From contig JAACJM010000220.1 of assembly GCA_013368315.1 (NCBI GenBank), positions 1-64,000 on the forward strand: 64,000 nt of DNA, in the 5' to 3' direction. Below, one piece after another: positions 56,201-64,000 of the stretch. Position 1 is the first letter of the stretch. The number at the start of each line of letters is the position of its first letter. Source of the DNA: Tetrapyrgos nigripes (Eukaryota; Basidiomycota; Agaricomycetes; Agaricales; Campanellaceae). The notes under the pieces were generated by a model that was not told the origin of the DNA, searched no databases, and saw only the letters and a program-made list of their open reading frames with translations. Position numbers and translations under genes: made by a program.

Positions 56201-56449
56201 TTGTACCGTTGCACATTGCTGCTCATACACAATGTAAGTTCAGTTTTGGCTTTACTGGTAATGGAAGATACCAATTCTTGACATTTCTTCCTTAGCTACG
56301 GCGTATGTGATTGGCGAAAGAGGTACGCGTGCCACTTGAACTCGTCAGTTTTGGTAGACTTTTTACTAATGATCTCCGTTTCACTTCGTACAGCTGCTGA
56401 TATTATTCGTGAAGCGTCCGAGAATGCCTGGGGTGGACTGGATCATTGA
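53212..56449 (+). CDS. GMC oxidoreductase (FAD-dependent, aryl-alcohol-oxidase type), copy 1
   Basis: Many-exon gene starting MPFAAVDQVTDKAFDYVIV. Exon 1 (53212-53269) is followed by an 8-nt micro-exon (53326-53333) that completes the GGGTAGL FAD-binding motif. Later exons code VLVLEAGT, HFGNPDLDWAFKT, the GMC signature RGKLLGGSSSTNFQCWV, VVLCAGALKSPQILELSGIG (signature 2) and LPGVGENVQEHQ. The C-terminal catalytic region is HTIGSCSML then VPLHIAAHTQ and TAYVIGERAADII. It ends at TGA 56,447-56,449. All introns I checked keep the frame. There is no obvious signal peptide, so it may be intracellular or use an unusual export route. The substrate cannot be deduced; alcohol or aryl-alcohol oxidation with H2O2 release is the family norm. 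Confidence 0.87.
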
Positions 56450-56638
56450 GTATACAGACGTATACGTGGATCAGACAGAATAGCAATCAAAATAAATACT
56501 AGATTCTCTGATATCGAGATGGATGCCTAGAGCAGTATCTATATATATTCAACCGCGGTGTATTTTAACCTGTGTATCCAAGGTGAAGTCCTTATGAGTC
56601 CATGTTCCAAGCATCAGACGTATGTCCTGGGGCAGCCT

Positions 56639-59600
56639 TCACGCTGTGGAAGCTTCTCGAATGATATCAGCAGCTATACAAAACAGAAACGCAATGAGAC
56701 CGTCAGTCAAGCAGTGGAAGTCCAACAGCACAAATCCTACGCGCACCTCTTTCGCCAATCACATACGCCGTAGCTAATTGCGGAACAAGAAAAATGTCAA
56801 GAATTAGCATCGTCCATGGCCAGTAAAGCTAAAGCCAAACTTACATTGGGTATGAGCAGCAAAATGCAACGGTACAATTGAAAGATCGGCTACCCTCACG
56901 TTCTTTGTACCGTACACCTTCAGATTCGCATCGACTACTCCATTCAGCTCGCGAGGAAGCATTGAGCAGGAGCCGATGGTGTCTAAAATATCATGAACGA
57001 TGAAGGACATAATGAGAGATGAAAGCAACGTCAGAACTCACGATGTGCGGTTATGGAACCTTTCTTGATCCAATCTGCATTGAAGTGAGTGATTATCAGT
57101 GCCATTCTCGACCGTACCGGAGGACTTCAAACCTTCGAGGTCTTCCTGACTCTGAACTTCCGCACCGGGATTATATTCGAGTTTAAGGATATCACTTAGC
57201 GGTGCTGTCTGAGCAAGCTTCCTTAAAAACTTGGCTACTTCCACGAAGTTTTGCGCTTCTAGAATCGGGGACATCAATGAGCAGACTTTCTCGAGAGGGA
57301 TAGCCCCAGATGTATAGTAGATGTAGATACGAGCGGTGCGCACCAATGTCATGCTCAAAATGATGGGGATCTATCTCCGGATTTTTGAAAGGATCATTCG
57401 ACGTAGCATGGACTGTCCCTCTCGAAAAATTGTGGTTGATTGCTGAGCAAAGTGAGTAGTACTTCTTTCCTGGGATAGGGGCTATTCCGAGTCCGTCAGA
57501 GATTTACGTGGCAACGCCAAAATTACTACCATGTTGAGATGAGCTCACCCTTTGGGAACGACTGATAGCCCGGGAACCCAATGATCTCTACACTCGGATG
57601 TCCCTCTGGTCGTTCCGGGTCCAACACCTCTAGCAACAAGTCATACTGCTCTTTCAATCCAGGAGGGTACAATCCACTCTTTAATTCCTCTGCTATCTTC
57701 TTTTTTTCCGCAGCGTAAATCTCTTTGGCGCGCTCAATGCCACAGAAAGCAGATAGAGGCATATATGTCAGATTGGTGACGCCGATGGTGTGCAGACCTT
57801 TTCCTTCGGCTCTAATTTTGGAAAATAAGGCGGAGATGAGGATGAATAGAAACACAAAGAGGAATGATCGAGGAAGAATCAACACGCACAACAACTCCCC
57901 TTGTCTGAGGTATTCTTTTTCATCCCTCAGAATATCGAACGTCTCATTCGTCGCTTGGTCTTTCAGCTCTTGGAACCGGAGAAAAAAAACAGAGAGTAAT
58001 AATCAGGTTATCACTACGAACTCCTGCAGACGCAAATGAAATCAACTTACCGAAAGCCATACCAAAAATCTGATGTTCCTGTATATTCTCCCCAACTCCA
58101 GGCAGTTCGAGCTTGAGGGGTACCCCAATCTTCCTCAACACGTCCGCACGGCCAATACCTGAAAGTTCAAGAATTTGAGGAGATTTCAGAGTACTGTATC
58201 GTATTACAATTGAGGTTAGTATACAGTGGACTTCAATTCCGATCCATTGACCAGTCGTTCATTTGGATCCGGATTCTTACCCTGCACAAAGCACCACTTC
58301 CTTCTTCGCGTACACCTTCCTAGGAGTCTTATCCTCGCCACAGCTAAATTCAACACCTTTAGCTACAAGATTCGAGGAAGCATTATCATCAAAGATCAGT
58401 CTATGGCCGAGGGCTGATAGGAGAACGACGAGATTGGGACGGTCGATGTTTGGGAGGAGATAGGCCTACATCCGAGTTCGATTCAGGGTTTAAAGACGTA
58501 GCAAGAGTTTTACTCACAGTAGCAGAACTCGAACGCAAGTACGATGTTGCGTGATATGTACTCAGAGTGATATTGGCTCCTCTGGGCTGCTCACGGAAAT
58601 CATGAGATAGGATTAACTCGAGAATTCATGCATTGGATTTGGAGAATGTACCGACATTTCCGTGATAAGGTGCGGGAGCCTGAGGTATACCTAGTTTATG
58701 GAGAGTCTGTCAAGAATGGTAGAGGCCCATCGATGAGTTAAAGGAGAAAATCGAACAAAAGAATACCAACCTCTCTGAAGGGGACGTCGATCTTTGGAAT
58801 ATTGGGTAGGATGACGCTTAGGGGTCCTATAGATCATCGATATCAAGATGCCGCCACAGAACATCGACGATTATTCAGTGTCAGGATAAGGTAAACCACT
58901 ACTTACCGTTTCCGTACGGTTTTGAGGCATCCCAAATTTTCCATCCGTCTGGGAAACGAGGCTCACTTACACTAGAATCAAACGTAAGCATCCCCTTTTT
59001 ATTGATTGAAGTTGCGAAAGAAAACTCACGTATAAACTTGATTCGCGTACTTCTCAAACATCTCCCAGTTCCAGCCTGGATTCCCGAGGCGTTCCCAGTC
59101 TATGAACATAGTTTCAATAACCCACCAACGGAGTCAAGTGAAGATGCCAGAAGATGCACTCACTGTCGATATCTTCCTTTGGAGGATGAGTCCAGCACTG
59201 GAAGTTTGTAGACGAGCTGCCTCCTAGCCCTTTTCCTCTGTAAATCCGGAATGCAATCCAATCACTGAATAAGCAGCAACACATCATCACAGTCCGCTAT
59301 TCCTGAATAACTCACCTATGGCAAATTTGCACAACGTCCAGGCTGTGTTTCTGGGGTATCTATCTCAATTCAAACCAAGATGAGTGATTTAGATTTTTAA
59401 TAAAGAGGCTTTACACACCGTCTCGAACGCCCAATCAAGATCCGAGTTGCCGAAATGCAATGCAGGTTGAGAGGATTTGGCTTGAGGTCAATCGTGAGTT
59501 GGACGTTGCCTCGGAAAGATAAATAATCTCGGCTCACTGATCAACGGATGGTCAGTGTTGTTAGCACCAGCCTCGAGTACTACAACAGAAGTGTCGGGGT

Positions 59601-59821
59601 CCTCTGAGAGTCTTGCTGCGAGTGTCAGGCCTGCGGTCTGGACAGGCAATCAAAATATCAAAATTTAGCAGAACGAGCGTTGTGTTAGTAAGGCCGTAAA
59701 AACCTACTCCTCCACCTGTGGACTAGGTCAGATATAAAACTGCTCCTAAGTTTATGCACGTACCGACGATGACATAGTCAAACGTCTTATCAGATACTTG
59801 GTCAACAGAGGGGAAAGGCAT
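56639..59821 (-). CDS. GMC oxidoreductase, copy 2 (tail to tail with copy 1)
   Basis: Paralogue of 53,212-56,449 with matching intron positions. It starts MPFPSVDQVSDKTFDYVIV at 59821. Equivalent segments are KSSQPALHFGNSDLDWAFET (about 59,430-59,500), RGKGLGGSSSTNFQCWTHPPKED, LPGVGENIQEHQ (about 58,095), GKGLHTIGVTNLTYMPLSAF (about 57,770-57,820), HHTIGSCSMLPRE, VPLHFAAHTQ and AADIIREAS. The stop TGA at 56,639 makes the C-terminus a few residues shorter than copy 1 (no AWGGLDH ending). The two genes converge with only about 190 bp between stops. It appears functional. Confidence 0.85.
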
Positions 59822-59887
59822 TTTGGTGAGATGAACCAGAGGGTTAGGTGCAAGTAGTATGTAGTACAGCATCAAAATTGGAGCTGG

Positions 59888-59895
59888 CTTTTATA
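59888..59895 (-). promoter_or_regulatory. TATA box of GMC gene 2
   Basis: Reads GGCGGTATAAAAG on the minus strand, about 67-74 bp before the ATG at 59,821, as in GMC gene 1. The surrounding promoter sequences otherwise differ. Confidence 0.7.
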
Positions 59896-60411
59896 CCGCC
59901 AGCTTACGAAGGTGAAAGGATGAATTGTACAAGGGTCGTTGACTAGCCTGTCTTTAGTCAGTTTAATTTGCCTTCGGTGAATGGCTGGACGCGAGAAACG
60001 CCCCTCTTCCACGGTTGACTTGTATCATGGAAGTTGATCAATTCCAACCACGGAAGCATGTTCAGCAAGTGTGTGAGCGATTAACGAGCCTAAGCGGTCG
60101 TTGAACAGCATGCTTCAAAAATGAACTATGTATAAGATTTTGAGACGTCATCAGTGTCCTGTCGACTCGGAGACTTTGATACGTACGGGGCCACCTACTA
60201 AGTACCGCATCCAAACCGCATGGGATGGCGCTCGCTTGAAGTTCTCTACTAACCAAAGTATCAGCGCTGTGAGCAAAGAAATTAGCATTATAAAGTGGTT
60301 CTGACACTGTCTTGGCAGTGAAATTTGCGAAGAGACTCTGGAAAGTGGAGGGAAAGTTGAGGGAAGGACAGACCAAAGACGCGTCGTGTTTGCTAGACGT
60401 TGTTTGTTTCT

Positions 60412-61830
60412 AGTCCTGTAGTAGCCGCGTCGCTTTTGGCGGCGTGACAGGTTATTAGTAATAAATCCCCAAAATGGAAATGCACAGCCGCAGTCGCGTC
60501 AACGCGTCTTGAGCCCAAACCACCACCTCCTATGCCTCCCGCCCTTTCGTTTCGCTCAAGCGAAGGCCAGCAAGCCCTCAGAACGATAGTAACGAAGCTA
60601 ATACCTCATTAGGACATAAGAAGCTCCTTGGTTACTAGCTGTACACCCTTGGCTTTTGTGCGTTCGTTGGCAGAAGCGACGAGTCGAGGAGGAATGAAAG
60701 GAGGATTATCCATGTTGGAATTCGAGTCCGAGCCTGAGTCCTGATCAGGATCCAAAGGTTTCGCTGGGTGGATAGCTTTTTCCATCTCTCGGTGAACATG
60801 CTCGCCGACAAGTTGCGTTGCCCAAGCCGAAATTGAGCAACGTGCATACTTGATCGTGGCTGGTGGCTCGGAAGGAGAAAAGGCCGCCTTCCTCTCTTTT
60901 TCCTTGTCAACGCATCGTCGGGATGGAAAGCTGTATCGATGATAATACATACGCTGAATCAAATCAATGGGTTTGACTCGAGTTCTACCTCCCAGAAAAG
61001 CTTGCAATTTGAGCTTGCGCCGAGCTATGAATGGATCAATAGAGCCGGGAGGAAGTGGCTCCAAGTATTCGTAGAAAAAATCTACGACAGATTCATATTT
61101 CAATTCGTCAAGAAGATATTCCATGGCAGCTTGGAAGCGTGCGTCGTTCGAAATTTTAGGTTTACGGAGAGCCGGAAGTGAATGAACAAACTCTGCGCGA
61201 GAAGTACCAGGCACAGAAGTTGGAGATGTTGGCAGCGGGTGCTCGACAGGTCCGTCTATTGATGGAGGAATGATATGGGGGTAGACGGGTATATCTACGG
61301 CGAGATTTAGTTGGTCTTCTTCAACGAGATCAGCGGGAAATGTCTCGACGTCCTGAGATATCCCTGGAATAGGTGTTGTGCGTTGGAAAGGGAGATTTAG
61401 AGCTGGGTGGAAAGGTGTATTGGGGCTCGGAAGTGAGAAAGAGGGTAGGAGAGGTCGATAATGCTAACCTGGGGATTTCCACTCTCCATACAGAACGAAA
61501 GGGTAGAGGTAGTGTTACCAGCAGGAACAGGTCTCAGAGGAGGGATGCTGGAGTCAACATTGAGAGCGTTGACACGAAAAACATGGCTTTGGTGCGTGGT
61601 TTGCTGGTTCGGGAAGAAACGGAGTAGTAGTTCATCGTCATTGGCATCTTTCATTCTGAATTTTTAGGAAACGACGCGGTTTATTTCGTACCGACACGCA
61701 AGAACGCAACGAGAAGATGAAAGTTGCGGAAAAAGGTACAGAGCCGACTACACGTGATGCTTCCTTTTTAGGGTTTTATGACTAATAACGCCCGCGCCGC
61801 CAAAAGTGACGCGCGTACTACTAGCAGACT
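60412..61830. mobile_element. TIR-flanked element carrying a DUF6589-like N-terminal ORF
   Basis: Inverted repeats of about 65 bp: the left one (60,412-60,476) reads TAGTAGCCGCGTCGCTTTTGG, and the complement of the right one (61,765-61,830) reads TAGTAGTACGCGCGTCAC then TTTTGGCGGCG. Both continue GTTATTAGT.ATAAA.CCC. The element is about 1.4 kb and the only gene inside is 60,609-61,654. No target duplication could be fixed because the outer edge is ambiguous. It looks like a shortened, non-autonomous relative of a larger element. Confidence 0.65.
60609..61654 (-). CDS. DUF6589-like N-terminal fragment (element-encoded)
   Basis: Two exons: 61,469-61,654 (62 codons, MKDANDDELLLRFFPNQQ) and 60,609-61,352. 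The intron uses donor GTTAGC and acceptor CTCAG. The core RFQAAMEYLLDELKYESVVD, LEPLPPGSIDPFIARRKLKL, FLGGRTRVKPIDLI and ARCSISAWATQLVGEHVHRE resembles the N-terminal region of long agaricomycete proteins annotated with DUF6589, from memory of the family. Those proteins run on for hundreds of residues; here the frame ends after VQLVTKELLMS at about 290 residues. It is open but probably a truncated, mobile-element product. Confidence 0.6.
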
Positions 61831-61834
61831 TCAT

Positions 61835-62160
61835 ATACCGTATGGTATATCGACAGTCTGACTAGGGGAGACTAGTTTGTTTCATAGCCCGTTGGAGTCA
61901 GGTGAGTCACGAGACTCGGAAACTCGCGTCGCGTCTCGACTCTCTTAGTCTAGCCGCGAGCCTCTAAGCGACAGACAACGCGGCTAACGCTGACAGGCTA
62001 CATACAGCGATGCCACTGAGGTAAATACCGCTATTCTCGTAGAATACATCGTGTTCGACTTCGAAGATACATAACGATATACACACAACGTTCTTCAACC
62101 CTGACAGACTACAGTAAGTAAACCCGAGCCATCTTCATCAAAACTTTGTGACTTCGCCAT
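61835..62160. other. Intergenic, nothing recognised
   Basis: Between the TIR element and the aldose epimerase stop. No coding or structural features seen. Confidence 0.5.
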
Positions 62161-62166
62161 TCGCCA

Positions 62167-64000
62167 TTAATGTACAGTAGAAAACTTGTACGTCGTGCTC
62201 CATTCAAAATTGTCGCCTGGTCCATCTGTAAAAAAGAAAAGAAAAAGGGGGGGGGGGGGAAACCACAATCAGTTTACATCCATCTCCTTCAAGAACACCT
62301 GAACTGAATTTTGAGCTAGTAGTCCTTTTCGTTGACTCACAAATCTGATTAACACCCCACTCAGGTGTATTAATAGCATCGATATAACCCTCCTGTTCGA
62401 TAGCCACCGCATCCCATTTCGAGTAATTCAAACTAGGACCCCCATGGACGAGTTTCCTAGGCGTGTCTAGCCAGTAGGAGGTGTAGACTTGGACGGCGGG
62501 TTGGTTTGTGGAGATGTCGACGCTGTTTTTTCAATTAGTTGTGTGTTGTGTTGTGTTGTTCAAAAGGGTATTCAAGATGGATATTATGCATGCCAGAAAA
62601 GAGAACGAAAGCAGGTAAAATAAACAAAACATACCGAATACCAGATTTATCACTCCACAAAGAAGTTCCAACCTTGTTCGACTCGGAATGGTCGTAGATC
62701 CAACAATTGTCATAGCCCTGACAGCCTATATAAAGTAAAATAGGAAAAAGTCAACAACTTGTAGCTCACTTTTCATTTCATTTCTTGCACATAAGTATGT
62801 ATTGTAATACTGGCAGTACCCACCTGGCCCACAAATATCAAACGTCTCATTCCACCTCGCACCAATCTCTTGTTCTTTCCTAAAATCATACGGTAGACTA
62901 GGCCCCGTAGAAGGATCAGAGACGGAGATAAATGGCCCCGTAGGTACCGCGTTTGAATCGGTTGCTACGACTTTGGAGGCATCGACCTGAAGGTGATGAG
63001 AGAGGATGGTGGAGTCGGAGGGGTCTTGGAAAGCGTCGAGGTTCCTGATTTCGAATGAGGATTTGGAGATGAGTACTAGGTAAGTAGGAAAGGGAACACG
63101 CATGCGCACCAGTAAACATGCTGCGTCAACATGATGGGTGTCTTCTCCGTCGCAGTAGCGTGCACAGTCGTCCTGAGCACACCTCCGTTTGAGACTGAGT
63201 GGGTAGCCTGCGTTAAAGATGCATTGAAACCGTGACATCGACCATCAGTAAATCATATTGACATATTTGAAACTCGAAAGCGTGAACAGTGGACAACTCA
63301 CGAAAGCAGTAACATTCCCAGGAAACCCTTCGTCTGCGTCATCCACATGTTTGTATGTCACGCTGGTAGGGGACTTTGAGACGATAGTCCAGTTGCGTCG
63401 GTCCCAGCCGTAGATGCCTCCGTGGAGAGTGTCCTACATATATGAGTAGAAACAGAGATCGGAAAAGTGAGATAGATTTCTTGTCATCGGGCTGGACACT
63501 GAAAGGCCTCAGGATAAAAGTATGCGTACCTGGCCTACAAGACAGTTAAGAGAGAAGTCAGATCAGAAATCAGAAATATGCCATGCGGGGATATTCAGGA
63601 AAAATGGTTCGGGTATATACCACGGCGGAGTACGACATACCATCATGATCATTCGTAGGAATATGATACACATTCGGACCATCTGGTTGAGGGTATTTGG
63701 TTATTGGGATAGAGAATGTTCCTGTTATGTATTATCCATCACGGGATATTGGGGAGTATCAGTCCAGAGCGATCATGGGAAGTAGGACGAAAACTCAAAC
63801 CGACATGACGTCGGATCTGAGGACACGAAGGGACGAGGTACGAACCATTCTTAATCCTATTCGCATATCGTCCAACGATGGGGTTGAAAACGGGATGGGC
63901 GGGGTCGGTTAGGAGCTTTGACTAGTAACAGTGGTGTGCGTGTGTTAAGTGGTAAGCGTTAAGGAACTCCATCTCTCCAAACTAGGCACTCAAAACTTCC
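62167..64000 (-). CDS. Aldose 1-epimerase (galactose mutarotase), 5' end outside the window
   Basis: Interconverts alpha and beta anomers of aldoses such as galactose and glucose. Exon by exon on the minus strand: DPAHPVFNPIVGRYANRIKNG (near 63,880), PDGPNVYHIPTNDHDG, DTLHGGIYGWDRRNWTIV with DEGFPGNV (63,300-63,430), then TQHVYWNLDAF split by an intron (about 63,116/63,051), LSHHLQVDASKVVATD, RWNETFDICGPGG, LVHGGPSLNYSKWDAVAIEQEGYIDA (62,390-62,450) and GPGDNFEWSTTYKFSTVH with stop TAA at 62,167. The two catalytic His (LHGG and QHVYWNL) and the Glu (IEQEG) are present. A 12-13 nt G run near 62,250 lies in the last intron. The start lies beyond 64,000. Confidence 0.88.

Noticed and set aside
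60062..60376. Minus-strand 104-residue frame before the TIR element
   Set aside because: No recognisable domain, no intron signals and no conservation evidence; may be chance.

Overview
The window looks like a dikaryotic fungal chromosome, most probably an agaricomycete (mushroom-forming basidiomycete). Genes are split by many 45-70 nt GT-AG introns. The recognisable families fit that group: FCY2-type permease, GMC oxidoreductases, DUF6534-type membrane proteins, NFX1/FAP1-type zinc-finger relics, a Ty3 chromovirus, a Ty1/copia fragment and hAT-like MITEs. No tRNA, rRNA or CRISPR was seen. All assignments come from reading translations by eye; no database search was run.

Positions 1-40,200 are an array of about three 11-12 kb tandem units, with scraps of a unit before and after. 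Units begin near 746, 11,510 and 23,985. A complete unit carries, in order: a decayed gene of a small 3-TM protein family; a purine-cytosine permease (intact only in unit 2, 12,560-14,622); a decayed, rearranged NFX1/FAP1-like piece; a large unknown Cys-containing minus-strand gene (4,851-8,083; 16,688-19,905; 32,496-35,838); and a divergent pair of 3-TM genes (8,875-9,541 with 10,165-11,110; 20,712-21,387 with 22,140-23,496). Unit 3 keeps a single 3-TM gene (37,010-37,982). It was interrupted by a full-length Ty3 chromovirus (25,872-32,253) with apparently identical LTRs and a 5-bp target duplication. The 3-TM family is recognised by shared exon structure, including a 17-nt micro-exon, and by tails of very different length.

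Positions 40,200-49,500 are gene-poor and rich in mobile DNA: a 5'-truncated copia element, two related hAT-like MITEs with perfect 8-bp target duplications, a TTAAG-rich tandem repeat, a possible LINE scrap and a DUF6534-type pseudogene.

Positions 49,500-64,000 look like ordinary chromosome: a small secreted, probably GPI-anchored protein; an NAD(P)-binding HTATIP2/NmrA-like protein; two tail-to-tail GMC oxidoreductases; a small TIR-flanked element with a DUF6589-like N-terminal ORF; and an aldose 1-epimerase running off the right edge.

The best candidates for something undescribed are the 3-TM family and its co-amplified large Cys-containing partner. A second pattern to test is that every in-frame stop seen in the two retroelement coding regions is UGA.
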